This document shows, piece by piece, positions 35,903-45,589 of a stretch of 61,835 bases of DNA. Made by a program: the position numbers and the translations under genes. This DNA comes from UBA1413 sp964461455 (GTDB lineage: Bacteria > Bacteroidota > Bacteroidia > Bacteroidales > Prolixibacteraceae): the NCBI GenBank assembly GCA_964461455.1, contig CAYWUJ010000012.1, positions 1-61,835 of the forward strand, in the 5' to 3' direction. How positions within the stretch are numbered: position 1 is the first letter of the stretch; each line of letters starts with the position of its first letter. A model generated the notes under the pieces. That model worked only from the letters and a program-made list of their open reading frames with translations. It ran no database searches and was not told where the DNA came from.

Positions 35903-36865
35903 ATGAATTACCGCAACGATGTGGAAGCGCTCGATGCGCTGCATGCCAAATACCGGGAGCTCCACGGAGAGATCTCACGGGTGATCTACGGCCAGGATGA
36001 GGTGGTCACCCAGGTGCTGAACACTCTTTTCAGCAGGGGGCACTGCCTTCTGATCGGGGTGCCCGGACTGGCGAAGACGCTGTTGGTGGTGACCATCGCC
36101 AAAGTACTGGGGCTGAAATACAACCGTATCCAGTTCACCCCTGACCTGATGCCCTCCGACATCATCGGCACCGAAATCCTCGATAAGGAACGGCAATTCC
36201 GGTTTGTGCCGGGGCCTGTCTTTGCCAATGTGATCCTGGCCGACGAAATCAACCGCACTCCCCCCAAAACCCAGTCGGCACTCCTCGAAGCCATGCAGGA
36301 GAGGGCGGTTACCGCCGCCGGCCATCATTACGAACTGGAACAACCCTTTTTCGTCCTGGCCACCCAAAACCCCATTGAGCAGGAGGGCACCTACCCCCTT
36401 CCTGAGGCTCAGCTTGACAGGTTCATGTTTTCCATTTGGCTCGATTATCCCCGCTTCGCCGATGAACTCACCATCGTGAAGAATACCACCTCCACCTGGC
36501 AGGTGGAGCTGCAACCGGTGATCAGCGGTGCCGAGATCCAGTTTTTCCAGGATCTCATCAGAAAGGTCCCCATTAACGACAGCGTCATCAGCTATGCCGT
36601 GAAAATAGCGGCCAAATCACGCCCCAACACCGAACATGCCGCTCCCATAGCCAACCAGTACCTGAAGTGGGGCGCCGGCCCCCGGGCGTCCCAGTATCTG
36701 GTCCTGGGAGCCAAAACCCATGCCGTGCTCCACGGGAAATACGCCCCCGACATCGAAGACGTACAAGCCGTAGCCCCATCGATACTCCGTCACAGAATCA
36801 TCAAAAACTATAAGGCGGAAGCCGAAAATATTTCCGTCGACGACATCATCGCCGGACTTTTATAA
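35903..36865 (+). CDS. MoxR-family AAA+ ATPase
   Basis: 320 residues. Walker A is GVPGLAKT, Walker B is VILADEINRTPPKTQ, and TQNPIEQEGTYPLPEAQLDRF is the conserved sensor segment (given here in part). MoxR ATPases are cytoplasmic, chaperone-like, and usually precede DUF58/VWA (bat) genes. Here the bat genes are absent, and an OstA-like gene begins on the very next base after the TAA. A role in envelope assembly is suggested by this company, not by the protein itself. Confidence 0.93.
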   Translation: MNYRNDVEALDALHAKYRELHGEISRVIYGQDEVVTQVLNTLFSRGHCLLIGVPGLAKTLLVVTIAKVLGLKYNRIQFTPDLMPSDIIGTEILDKERQFRFVPGPVFANVILADEINRTPPKTQSALLEAMQERAVTAAGHHYELEQPFFVLATQNPIEQEGTYPLPEAQLDRFMFSIWLDYPRFADELTIVKNTTSTWQVELQPVISGAEIQFFQDLIRKVPINDSVISYAVKIAAKSRPNTEHAAPIANQYLKWGAGPRASQYLVLGAKTHAVLHGKYAPDIEDVQAVAPSILRHRIIKNYKAEAENISVDDIIAGLL

Positions 36866-38620
36866 ATGGAACGGTACCGGTACCATATGATTCACACGAT
36901 CAAGGGCAGGATCCTTCCCCTTGTCGCCGCCGCGTTGGTAACCCTCACCACCATGGGCCAGCAGCCTGTCAGAAAGGTGCCGCCACCCGTGACCCCTCCC
37001 GGTTTTCCCGCTAATGCCCCACAAGACCCCGAAAAAAAGAGAATTGAGATCTTACAGGCCGATTTCCTCGAATATAACGAGGCCATTATCGCCAATGCCC
37101 AGCGGCTTGTCGGCAATGTCATCATCAGCCATAACGATGTCCTCATGTGGTGCGACAGCGCCTACGCGTACAGTGGTACCAACCGGGTCGACGCCTTCGG
37201 AAATGTCCATATCAACCAGGGAGATACCGCCCACCTATACGCCGACATGATCTACTACGACGGTGACCTCAGCTTCGCCAGGGCCATTAAAAATGTCAGA
37301 CTCATCAACAAAACCACCACCCTCTCCTCCGATACCGTCGACTATGACCTCATTCCCAATGTGGGATATTACGACGACAACGGAAAAATCGTCGACAGCA
37401 CCAATGTGCTCACCAGCCGCATCGCCCGCTACTTCGTCGACGAGGATATCGTTTTCTTTTATCAGAATGTGGTGGGCTATAACGAGAAATACCGCCTCGA
37501 AAGCGACACCGTAAAATACAATACGGCCACTGGAATTTTCTATATCCAGGGGCCTACCACCATCCGCGATTCCGCAAACACCATATATGCCGAAGACGGC
37601 TGGTATGACTCACGCACCGGGGAAGCCCAGCTCCTGAAGAATCCTCTGGTATACAATGAAAAACAGCGGATGACAGGTGACGTGATCGACTACGACCGCA
37701 GTAAAGGGTACGGAAAGGCCAGGGGAATGATCGAGATCATCGATATCGACAACAACGTGATCGTCAGGGGCCGGAATGCCTGGTTCGATGAAGTCTCAGA
37801 AACGGCCTTTATCACCGATTCAGCGCTCTTTATCATGGTCAGCGAAGGAGACTCCCTCTTTCTTCATGCCGACACCCTGAAAACCGTGGCCGACACGATT
37901 CCCGACGAGAAAATCATCCTGGCTTTCAACGGCGTCAGGTTCTACCGCCACGATCTCCAGGGAAAATGCGACTCCCTGGTGTACTTCACCCGCGACTCCA
38001 CCATCGAGATGCACAGGGAACCGGTCCTTTGGTCGGAAATCCACCAGATGAGTGCCGACTATATCGAAATGATCTCCAACGCCCCTGCTCCCGATGAAGT
38101 GCACCTGCAGAACAACTCATTTATCATCTCGCGCCAGGACTCGGTAATGTTCGACCAGGTCAAGGGGAAAACCATGACCGGACTAATCGTGGAGAATCAA
38201 CTCGACCGCATTTTGGTCGATGGTAACGGACAAACCATATACTATGCCCGGGACAAGGGCAACCTGATCGGTCTCAACAGGGCCGAAAGCAGCAAACTGG
38301 CCATTCAGTTCAAGGATGGCAAAGCCCACAGGATCGCCTTCCTGGGGAATCCTGAGGGACGCCTGACCCCCATTCCGCAGCTGAGCAACGAAGATCGCCG
38401 CCTGGCGGGCTTCGACTGGAAAGAGAGCATCAGACCCCTTTCCATGGAAGATATCTTCCGCAAAACGGCCCCTCCGGCCACCGTACGGCCTGTGGAAAAA
38501 TCCCCCGAAGCCGCCCCCTCAACCTTCAAGAAAAACTCCCCCGGCGAGGGTCCCCAAAATCTTCAGGGAGAGACTCCTGCAGAGACTCCTGCAGAGACCC
38601 CTGAGAACCCACGGCAATAA
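36866..38620 (+). CDS. OstA/LptA-like organic-solvent-tolerance protein
   Basis: 584 residues. A hydrophobic segment at about 10-31 (GRILPLVAAALVTLTTMGQ) is a signal peptide; ATG at residue 8 is an alternative start. From about residue 60 come several OstA_N beta-jelly-roll repeats (IEILQADFLEYNEAIIANAQ; HLYADMIYYDGD; GWYDSRTGEAQLLKNP), the fold of LptA/LptC/LptD-N that carries LPS across the periplasm. There is no LptD barrel. The C terminus is a Pro/Ala/Thr/Glu tail with tandem repeats. It begins immediately after the moxR stop codon. It probably works in LPS transport or outer-membrane assembly. Confidence 0.85.
   Translation: MERYRYHMIHTIKGRILPLVAAALVTLTTMGQQPVRKVPPPVTPPGFPANAPQDPEKKRIEILQADFLEYNEAIIANAQRLVGNVIISHNDVLMWCDSAYAYSGTNRVDAFGNVHINQGDTAHLYADMIYYDGDLSFARAIKNVRLINKTTTLSSDTVDYDLIPNVGYYDDNGKIVDSTNVLTSRIARYFVDEDIVFFYQNVVGYNEKYRLESDTVKYNTATGIFYIQGPTTIRDSANTIYAEDGWYDSRTGEAQLLKNPLVYNEKQRMTGDVIDYDRSKGYGKARGMIEIIDIDNNVIVRGRNAWFDEVSETAFITDSALFIMVSEGDSLFLHADTLKTVADTIPDEKIILAFNGVRFYRHDLQGKCDSLVYFTRDSTIEMHREPVLWSEIHQMSADYIEMISNAPAPDEVHLQNNSFIISRQDSVMFDQVKGKTMTGLIVENQLDRILVDGNGQTIYYARDKGNLIGLNRAESSKLAIQFKDGKAHRIAFLGNPEGRLTPIPQLSNEDRRLAGFDWKESIRPLSMEDIFRKTAPPATVRPVEKSPEAAPSTFKKNSPGEGPQNLQGETPAETPAETPENPRQ
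38570..38605 (+). repeat. Three 12-base tandem repeats at the 3' end of the OstA-like gene
   Basis: GAGACTCCTGCA, GAGACTCCTGCA and GAGACCCCTGAG encode the repeated Glu-Thr-Pro-Ala tail. The unit length keeps the frame, so copy number could vary between strains. Confidence 0.9.
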
Positions 38621-38740
38621 CCCCAACTGTGACCCCCTCACCCGGTCAGCTTCAGATAATAACCGGGAAAGACAACCACGAGGAAAAAATCAGGCATAAC
38701 GGCACCAAAAGGGGTTATCCTGAAAGGAAGGACCGTGAAT

Positions 38741-39115
38741 TCAGGTATTGACGACCTTGCGGCCAAAAGGGGTAATGGCCAGTGACATCAGCTTGAAATG
38801 CTGCCTGCCAAAGGGAATCCCCACAATGGTGATCACCAGCAACAACCCGAAAAGCAAATGGATCAGCACAATCCAGAAACCCGCCACGATCAGCCACAGA
38901 AGATTCATAACGGTGGAAAGACACCCCGGGGCCCACTCTTTCAGCTCATAGCTTTTGTTGAAGGGCCAGAGGGTCACCTCGGCCAGTTTAAAAACCTGCA
39001 GGCCGAAGGGAATCCCCACGATGGTGAGACACAGAAGCGCCCCGCCGATGATGTACCCCAAAAAAGCCTCGAGTCCGCCAAACAGCAGCCAAAGAATATT
39101 TCCCAGTAAACGCAT
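38741..39115 (-). CDS. YccF family inner-membrane protein
   Basis: 124 residues from ATG 39115; the frame opens 13 codons earlier, but the family starts MRLLGNILW. Two homologous halves each carry a membrane helix followed by TIVGIPFG(L/R)Q(V/H)FKL and a W/T-P-F motif, the duplicated YccF (DUF307) unit. Small inner-membrane protein of unknown function. It is the last gene before the plus-strand OstA gene converges from the other side. Confidence 0.88.
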   Translation of the reverse strand: MRLLGNILWLLFGGLEAFLGYIIGGALLCLTIVGIPFGLQVFKLAEVTLWPFNKSYELKEWAPGCLSTVMNLLWLIVAGFWIVLIHLLFGLLLVITIVGIPFGRQHFKLMSLAITPFGRKVVNT

Positions 39116-39190
39116 GCTCTTTTTAATGATTGGTATAAGCCCCGGTCCCGGCATTACACTTCCGGCCGGAAAAGATGAACGTCAGTCTTA

Positions 39191-40624
39191 CTATACCTTC
39201 TCGAGTTTCCATTTCCCTTTCCGGAAGTACCACCAGGCGGCAATGGCGACCAGTGATTCAGCGATGACAATGGACATGCAGGTTCCTGAAAGCCCCAGGC
39301 CCAGGGTAAAGGAGAAAAGCCAGGCCAGGGGAATTTCGATGAGCCAGAACCCAAAGAAAAAGATAATGGTGGGGGTCACGGTATCGCCGCTGCCGTTGAA
39401 GGCCTGGATCATCACCATGCTCAACCCGTAGAAAAGGAAACCCAGGCTGATGATCCTCAGGGCGTTGGTTCCTTCGGAAATCACTCCGGGATCGCTGCTG
39501 AAAAACCGGATGAAGGGTTCGGGGAAGAGTGCCAGTCCCAGGCCTATCAACCCCATCAGGGCCATATTGACATAACTGATGATCCACACCGACCGCTCGG
39601 CCCTTGAAGGCTGTCCGGCACCCAGGTTCTGACCCACCAGGGTGGCCGCGGCATTGCTGATTCCGGAAGCAGGCAACAAGGCAAACAGGATAATCCTCAG
39701 GGCTATGGTATATCCGGCAACGGCCAGGGAGCCATAGACGGCAATGATGCGGACCAGAAAGATCCATGATGAGGTGGCGATCAGGTTCTGGAAGATGCCC
39801 CCCAGGGAGATTTTCATCAGTTCTCCCATGACCCGGGGTCTGATCCTGAAATCAGGAAGTTTCACGGATATGCGGTGATGGCCGCCGAAAAGCAGGTACA
39901 ACTGGTAAAGAACGGCAATTCCCCGGCCTGTGGCCGTAGCAATGGCCGCCCCACGGATCCCCATCGCCGGAACCGGACCCCACCCAAAAATAAAAAGCGG
40001 ATCAAGGAGGATATTGATCAGGTTGGCCACCACGATCACCCGCAGCGAGATGGCAGCATCCCCGGAACTGCGGAAAACGGCATTGATGATAAACAGAAGC
40101 ATCACAATACCATTGGTGCCAAAGATGATGGCGGGATAGGTGCTGAACTCTTCGGCCATTTCCCGGGAAGAACCCATCAGGAGAAGAAATTCCCGGGACA
40201 GGAAAATCCCCGGCAGCGATATCAGCAGCGATATCACCAGGGCCAGCAGGATGGCCTGAACGGCTGCCGACCCGGCACCACGGCTGTTCTTCTCCCCTAT
40301 CCGCCGGGCGACCAGCGCCGTGGTGGCCACCCCCAATCCCGAAGCTATCGAATAAACAATCGTCATCACCGACTCGGTGAGCCCTACCGTGGCAATGGCA
40401 TCGGCTCCCAGCCGCGACACAAAATAGATGTCGGCAATAGCAAACAACGATTCCATGACCATTTCCAGCACCATGGGCACCGATAAAATAAAAATGGCCT
40501 TGCCGACACTGCTCTCGGTGAAATCACGCTCCGTGCCGGCTATCGCTTCCCTGATATCCTGCCACCAGGAAGCGTAATCCGCATTTCTGATCCCGGCAAT
40601 AACTTCCTTCCCTTTTACTGACAT
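39191..40624 (-). CDS. MATE family multidrug/cation efflux transporter
   Basis: 477 residues with about 12 predicted membrane helices in two bundles. The N-terminal bundle starts after a 35-residue hydrophilic extension, at GKAIFILSVPMVLEMVMESL. Family patches include YFVSRLGADAIATVGLTESV, RSSGDAAISLRVIVVANLIN, and in the second half NAAATLVGQNLGAGQPSRAE. It exports organic cations, metabolites or drugs with Na+ or H+. Substrate not predictable. It is downstream of the Dabb gene, with 29 bases between them. Confidence 0.93.
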   Translation of the reverse strand: MSVKGKEVIAGIRNADYASWWQDIREAIAGTERDFTESSVGKAIFILSVPMVLEMVMESLFAIADIYFVSRLGADAIATVGLTESVMTIVYSIASGLGVATTALVARRIGEKNSRGAGSAAVQAILLALVISLLISLPGIFLSREFLLLMGSSREMAEEFSTYPAIIFGTNGIVMLLFIINAVFRSSGDAAISLRVIVVANLINILLDPLFIFGWGPVPAMGIRGAAIATATGRGIAVLYQLYLLFGGHHRISVKLPDFRIRPRVMGELMKISLGGIFQNLIATSSWIFLVRIIAVYGSLAVAGYTIALRIILFALLPASGISNAAATLVGQNLGAGQPSRAERSVWIISYVNMALMGLIGLGLALFPEPFIRFFSSDPGVISEGTNALRIISLGFLFYGLSMVMIQAFNGSGDTVTPTIIFFFGFWLIEIPLAWLFSFTLGLGLSGTCMSIVIAESLVAIAAWWYFRKGKWKLEKV

Positions 40625-40653
40625 CTAAAAAAGGTTTGACCTGGTCATGTTCC

Positions 40654-41082
40654 TCAGGAGAGATCCACGGTATCGTATACCACCACCTTTTCCCAGAGGT
40701 GGCTGTTTTCCTCCACGAATGCCAGATGCAGCGGGTCAACCTGATAACTCTGCTGTTCCTCCCCGGAATTGAAAAAGAGCAGCAACGAGTAGTCCCATGA
40801 GTGATCGACCACTGTGCGCTTTTCCGTGGGTGCGGGCTTTCCCAGATGACTGAGCCTGATGGTCTTCACTTCCAGCAGTTTCGTGAGGGCAGCCTCAAAT
40901 TTCTCCCTTACCCGGGGATCACCGGGCTCCTTTAACCAGAAAAATACGTGGTGGACCAGGGTTCCCGTCAGGGCTACCTGCCCGGTGGCGGCGCTTCCAG
41001 CCAGGGGAAGCAGGGCAGCAGCGGCAGCGCCGGCGGCCATCTTCCGCAAAAAAACACGTCTTTGATTCATCCTGTTTTCCAT
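40654..41082 (-). CDS. Tat-exported Dabb (stress-responsive A/B barrel) protein
   Basis: 142 residues. A twin-arginine-like signal NQRRVFLRKMAAGAAAAAL ends near GSAATG. The mature part is one Dabb ferredoxin-like domain: LVHHVFFWLKEPGDP, FEAALTKLLEVKTI, WDYSLLLFFNSGEEQQSYQ. Dabb domains dimerise into a barrel and in some proteins bind small molecules. Function not known. The gene lies between kdsA and the MATE gene on the same strand. Confidence 0.85.
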   Translation of the reverse strand: MENRMNQRRVFLRKMAAGAAAAALLPLAGSAATGQVALTGTLVHHVFFWLKEPGDPRVREKFEAALTKLLEVKTIRLSHLGKPAPTEKRTVVDHSWDYSLLLFFNSGEEQQSYQVDPLHLAFVEENSHLWEKVVVYDTVDLS

Positions 41083-41141
41083 TATTCAGTTCAGTGATTT
41101 CGAAGACACCCTTGCCGGAGCGCCTTCAGGTTGGTAAGAAG

Positions 41142-41981
41142 CTACTGCCGGTCATGCTGACCGGGAAAGGAAAGGATCGTATTCCGTATCAGGGTCAGTC
41201 TTTCGAGGAGCCCTTCCAGCAAATCGAGAGAAAGCATATTGGCGCCGTCGGACCTGGCGGTTGCCGGGTCGGGGTGAGTCTCAATGAAGATGCCATCGAC
41301 ACCTACGGCAACACCGGCCCTGGCGATGGTCTCTATCAGCCGGGGTTTTCCCCCCGTCACGCCCCCCGCCTGGTTGGGTTGCTGCAGGGAATGGGTGATA
41401 TCCAGGATGACCGGGCATCCCAGGGCTTGCATCTCCGGGATTCCCCGGTAGTCAACCACCAGATCCTGATAGCCGAACATAACCCCCCTCTCGGTAAGAA
41501 GAATACGCGCATTCCCGCTGTCGCGCACCTTGCCCACGGCATACTGCATGGCCTGGGGAGAGAGAAACTGCCCCTTCTTGATATTCACTACCCTGCCGGT
41601 GACCGCCGCAGCTACCAGCAGATCAGTCTGCCGGCATAAAAAGGCAGGAATCTGCAGCACATCGACATATTCCGCAGCCATGGCCGCCTCCCCGGCGGCA
41701 TGAATATCGGTCACCACAGGAACACTATATTTCTCACCCACTTTCTGCAAAATCTTCAGTGCCTTCTCATCCCCGATCCCTGAGAAGGAGTCAAGACGCG
41801 ACCGGTTGGCCTTGCGGTATGACCCCTTGAAAATCCACGGAATCTGAAGCCTGTCGGTAATCTCGGCAATCCTTCCGGCAATATCCATGGCCATCCCCTC
41901 ATCTTCAACGGCACAGGGCCCGGCCATTAAAAGAAAATTGCCCGACCCTGCGAATTTCAGCTTTTCAATGTGCGGTATCAT
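41142..41981 (-). CDS. kdsA: 3-deoxy-8-phosphooctulonate synthase (KDO8P synthase)
   Basis: 279 residues, normal length. Condenses phosphoenolpyruvate and arabinose 5-phosphate to Kdo 8-phosphate for the LPS inner core. Diagnostic motifs: LMAGPCAVEDE, FKGSYRKANRSR, TDIHAAGEAAMAAEYVD, FLCRQTDLL, ILLTERGVMFGYQDLVVD and DITHSLQQPNQ. A Cys in the GPCA loop occurs in both metal-dependent and metal-free types, so the metal class is not settled. No other LPS gene is adjacent; Dabb and MATE genes follow. Confidence 0.97.
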   Translation of the reverse strand: MIPHIEKLKFAGSGNFLLMAGPCAVEDEGMAMDIAGRIAEITDRLQIPWIFKGSYRKANRSRLDSFSGIGDEKALKILQKVGEKYSVPVVTDIHAAGEAAMAAEYVDVLQIPAFLCRQTDLLVAAAVTGRVVNIKKGQFLSPQAMQYAVGKVRDSGNARILLTERGVMFGYQDLVVDYRGIPEMQALGCPVILDITHSLQQPNQAGGVTGGKPRLIETIARAGVAVGVDGIFIETHPDPATARSDGANMLSLDLLEGLLERLTLIRNTILSFPGQHDRQ

Positions 41982-42096
41982 CCCTATTTCCTATTTTTTC
42001 GGGAAAGATATTAAAAAGAACCATTCCCAATGTTAAAACATACTCCTTCACTATCAGTAATTAATGCAAAAGAAAAAGAGGTCTCGTTTCGTTTTG

Positions 42097-42104
42097 TAAT
42101 TTTG
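42097..42104 (+). promoter_or_regulatory. Promoter -7 box of typA/bipA
   Basis: TAATTTTG matches TAnnTTTG, 19 bases before the ATG at 42124. No -33 TTTG is evident. Confidence 0.5.
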
Positions 42105-42123
42105 CACCCCAATTCAATAAAAA

Positions 42124-43938
42124 ATGGAAGAGATCAGAAACGTAGCCGTCATCGCCCATGTGGACCACGGCAAAACGACACTCGTTGACCGCATCCTTTA
42201 CCAGGTGAAGCTATTCCGTGACAACCAGGAAATCAGGGATCTGATCCTCGACAGCAATGACCTGGAGCGCGAACGGGGCATCACCATACTTTCGAAGAAT
42301 GTTTCAGTACGCTATAAAAATGTAAAGATCAACGTCATTGACACTCCCGGCCACTCCGATTTCGGAGGAGAGGTAGAGCGGGTTCTGAACATGGCCGACG
42401 GGGTTCTTCTCATCGTTGATGCCTTCGAAGGGCCGATGCCGCAAACCCGTTTTGTTCTGCAGAAAGCCCTTGAGCTGGGTCTGAAACCCTTGGTGGTGAT
42501 CAATAAGGTGGACAAACCCAATTGCAATCCCGAAGAGACTCACGAGAAGGTTTTCGACCTCATGTACAGCCTCGACGCCACCGAAGACCAGCTCGATTTT
42601 CCCACGGTTTACGGGTCGTCGAAACTGGGATGGATGGGCCCCGACTGGAAAACCCCCGAGGAGGATATCAGCTATCTTCTCGACACCATCATCCGGCACA
42701 TCCCTCCTGCTAAATTCACGGAAGGGACCCTTCAGATGAGAATCACCTCCCTCGATTACTCCTCCTATGTGGGGCGTATCGCCGTGGGAAAGGTGAGCCG
42801 GGGAGCCCTGATTCCGGGGAGCCAGGTGACTCTGGTCAAACGTGACGGCTCCATGGTGAAAAACACCGCCAAAGAGGTTTATCTCTTCGAAGGCCTCGGA
42901 AAGGAAAAAACAAAAAAACCGGTACTTGCGGGAGAGATCTGCGCAGTCTTCGGTCTGGAGAGTTTTGAGATCGGCGACACCATTGCCGACCTGACGGAAC
43001 CCGAAGGCCTTTCTCCCATCAGGGTTGATGAACCCACCATGAGCATGGTCTTTGCCGCCAACAACTCCCCCTTCTTCGGCAGGGAAGGAATGTTTGTCAC
43101 CTCACGGCAGCTGCGCGACCGCCTCTATAAGGAAACCGAAAAAAACCTGGCCCTCAGGGTCGAAGATACCGCCTCTGCCGACACCTTCATGGTTTTCGGC
43201 AGGGGAATCCTCCACCTCTCGATCCTCATCGAGACCATGCGGCGCGAAGGCTATGAAATGCAGGTGGGACAGCCCCGCGTCATCGTCCGCGATATCGACG
43301 GGGTCAAATATGAACCCATGGAGGCGATGACCGTTCAGGTCCCCGAAGAATTCGCAGGTAAGGTGATCGAACTGGTCTCCCAGCGCAAGGCCGAAATGAC
43401 CCTCTTCGAAGTCAAAAACGAAAGAGCCCATCTTGAATTCACCATTCCCTCACGGGGAATCATCGGCCTGCGTAACCAAATGCTCACAGCCACAGAAGGG
43501 GAGGCCATCATGGCCCACCGTTTCCTGGACTACGAACCCTGGAAAGGAGAAATCGGCATCCGCCGGAACGGGTCCCTCATCGCCCTGGAAACAGGAACCG
43601 CCATCGCTTACTCCATCAACAAACTGCAGGACCGCGGCAGATTTTTCGTCTTCCCCGGTGAAGAGGTGTATGCCGGACAGGTCATCGGTGAAAACACGCG
43701 GCTCGATGACATCACCGTCAACGTCACCACCACCAAGAAACTGACCAACATGAGGGCTTCCGGATCCGACGACAAAGCCATCCTCACTCCCCCGATCCGC
43801 TTTTCTCTGGAAGAAGCCATGGAATACCTCGCCGGCGACGAATATATCGAAGTCACCCCCAAGTCTATGCGGCTCCGTAAAATCCTGCTCGACGAAAACG
43901 ACAGGAAAAGAGCCAAAAAGGCAGAAACAGGGAACTGA
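42124..43938 (+). CDS. typA: Ribosome-associated translational GTPase TypA/BipA
   Basis: 604 residues, family length. GTPase motifs: AHVDHGKTTLVD (G1), RGITI (G2), DTPGHSDFGGE (G3), NKVDKPN (G4). EF-G-like domains II, III and V follow, and then the BipA-specific C-terminal domain with GEEVYAGQVIGEN and NVTTTKKLTNMRASGSD. It binds the 70S ribosome and is needed under stress, at low temperature and for large-subunit assembly. A stand-alone gene; the next gene converges. Confidence 0.97.
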   Translation: MEEIRNVAVIAHVDHGKTTLVDRILYQVKLFRDNQEIRDLILDSNDLERERGITILSKNVSVRYKNVKINVIDTPGHSDFGGEVERVLNMADGVLLIVDAFEGPMPQTRFVLQKALELGLKPLVVINKVDKPNCNPEETHEKVFDLMYSLDATEDQLDFPTVYGSSKLGWMGPDWKTPEEDISYLLDTIIRHIPPAKFTEGTLQMRITSLDYSSYVGRIAVGKVSRGALIPGSQVTLVKRDGSMVKNTAKEVYLFEGLGKEKTKKPVLAGEICAVFGLESFEIGDTIADLTEPEGLSPIRVDEPTMSMVFAANNSPFFGREGMFVTSRQLRDRLYKETEKNLALRVEDTASADTFMVFGRGILHLSILIETMRREGYEMQVGQPRVIVRDIDGVKYEPMEAMTVQVPEEFAGKVIELVSQRKAEMTLFEVKNERAHLEFTIPSRGIIGLRNQMLTATEGEAIMAHRFLDYEPWKGEIGIRRNGSLIALETGTAIAYSINKLQDRGRFFVFPGEEVYAGQVIGENTRLDDITVNVTTTKKLTNMRASGSDDKAILTPPIRFSLEEAMEYLAGDEYIEVTPKSMRLRKILLDENDRKRAKKAETGN

Positions 43939-44019
43939 CCCTTTCCTGCTTTCTTACTCCTCACGGAAGCCCCGGCCAGCAATTTCACTGTGCCGGAGGT
44001 ATTTCTCTTCACCTCTTTC

Positions 44020-44037
44020 CACGCTCCCGCGAGCGTG
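44020..44037. other. GC hairpin between converging typA and the propeller gene
   Basis: CACGCTC and GAGCGTG form a perfect 7-bp stem with loop CCGC. There is no T-run, so it is a weak candidate for a shared terminator. Confidence 0.4.
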
Positions 44038-44071
44038 TCAGGACCCCTTTACGGAGGTGACCGTATTTCTG

Positions 44072-45580
44072 TCAGTAGGTGTAGCTCACAAAGGCAAACT
44101 TACGGGAATCAGGACTCCACGACGGAACATTCAGGGTTCCCTGTCCGCCGTACAGAAAAACCAGCGTGCGCACCACTCCCCCATTCACGGGCTTGACACG
44201 CAGCATCACCCTCTGGTTACGCGGATGGGATCCTGCCGCCACATCGGGAAGGTAAGAGATGAACAACAACCACTTCCCGTCGGGCGAGGGATGAGCAAAC
44301 CAATTGTTAAACTGGTCGTTCGTCACCTGTTCCTGGTCATTCCCGTCGGGCTTCATACGCCATATCTGCATGGTACCGCTGCGTACCGAATTGAAATAGA
44401 TGAATTTCCCGTCAGGGGAATATTCCGGTCCATCGTCGAGTCCTTCGGCAGTGGTCAGCCTGACCTCCTCCCCTCCCGATGCCGGGATCTTGTAAACATC
44501 GTAATTTCCGTTGCGCTCGGCACAATAGGTCAGCCACTTCCCATCGGGTGACCAGCCGTGCCAGTAGGAAGGCCCCAACGGAGTGACCCTGCGCGGGGTA
44601 CCCCCTTTTACCGGAACGGTATAAATAATGGAATGGCGGTTCCCCTGCTCTTCCGGGTGATGGCTGATGGCCAGCATTTTCCCGTCAAAACTGATTCCGT
44701 GGTCGTTGTTGTTGGCATCGGCAAAACCCGTATTGATCTCTTTGATTTTTCTGTTTCTCAGGTTGAAGCGGTAGAGTTTACCCTCCTGGTTGTAAATCAG
44801 GAATTTCCCGTTACGTGACCAGTTGGGGGCCTCGATATGCTCTTCGGTAGTGTAGACCACTTCGCGATTCCCGCTTTCCATATTAAAAACCTCGAGCCTG
44901 GAGGGCGAAGGGGGAGCCTCCTGCCCACCCCGGGCACTGGCCGGTACATCGAGCCTCACATTGGTGAAACAGGCCTCTTCCATCACTTCCTGATTGTGGG
45001 AACAGACAAATATGCCGGCATGCACCTTTTCACCAAGATGAATGGTCACCGAAGCCACCTCATCAAGGGCGGTATTTTCCTTGGAAATCCTCATGATAAA
45101 GGTATTTCCCGATTTTTCGAGCTGAATGAATCCCGGGGATTTGACCTGGGTGGTCACCTCGCGGGTCTCCCCTCCCTTTTCCGCCCGGTATTGCAAAGAG
45201 GTAAGCCCGTCACCGTGGACCGCCACGTCGACATAGGGGGAATCGTCATCAGGAGTGGCACGGAACATCACGCCGGCCTTGCGGTGAGGATCCACCCCTT
45301 TCCGGGGAAAATGGAGAGTGGCCGATAGGATACAGTCATCATTCACCTCCTCCGATAAAAAGAAAAACTCATCACGGGTTCCCCACATATTGGTGCCGGA
45401 ACCTGTCAGATGCCAGCAGCCTTCGGCGGCATCATAACGATAACTTCCCGGCAGGGCAGGATTTCCGATATTCCGGGCATCGGGGAAAAGTCCCCTGACC
45501 GGCCCGGCTCCGGCCGGAGTGAGATGGACCAGCATCAGCAGCCCAAAAAGAATGGTCGTTTTTTCCATGGTCATCAGCAT
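44072..45580 (-). CDS. Exported protein with DUF1349-like domain and PD40/TolB-type propeller
   Basis: 502 residues. ATG occurs at codons 1, 3 and 5 (45580, 45574, 45568); a signal peptide ends about LTPAGAG. Residues about 30-215 look like a concanavalin-type lectin domain (TRDEFFFLSEEVNDDCILSA, RKAGVMFRATPDDDSPYVD), like DUF1349. From about 225 come repeated PD40 blades (WSPDGKWLTYCAERNGNYDVY; YSPDGKFIYFNSVRSGTMQIW; PSPDGKWLLFISY), a six-bladed TolB-like propeller. No protease domain follows. It probably binds carbohydrate or protein in the periplasm. It starts 9 bases after the fucose isomerase stop codon and so is likely cotranscribed with it. Confidence 0.8.
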   Translation of the reverse strand: MLMTMEKTTILFGLLMLVHLTPAGAGPVRGLFPDARNIGNPALPGSYRYDAAEGCWHLTGSGTNMWGTRDEFFFLSEEVNDDCILSATLHFPRKGVDPHRKAGVMFRATPDDDSPYVDVAVHGDGLTSLQYRAEKGGETREVTTQVKSPGFIQLEKSGNTFIMRISKENTALDEVASVTIHLGEKVHAGIFVCSHNQEVMEEACFTNVRLDVPASARGGQEAPPSPSRLEVFNMESGNREVVYTTEEHIEAPNWSRNGKFLIYNQEGKLYRFNLRNRKIKEINTGFADANNNDHGISFDGKMLAISHHPEEQGNRHSIIYTVPVKGGTPRRVTPLGPSYWHGWSPDGKWLTYCAERNGNYDVYKIPASGGEEVRLTTAEGLDDGPEYSPDGKFIYFNSVRSGTMQIWRMKPDGNDQEQVTNDQFNNWFAHPSPDGKWLLFISYLPDVAAGSHPRNQRVMLRVKPVNGGVVRTLVFLYGGQGTLNVPSWSPDSRKFAFVSYTY

Positions 45581-45589
45581 TTACGATTT

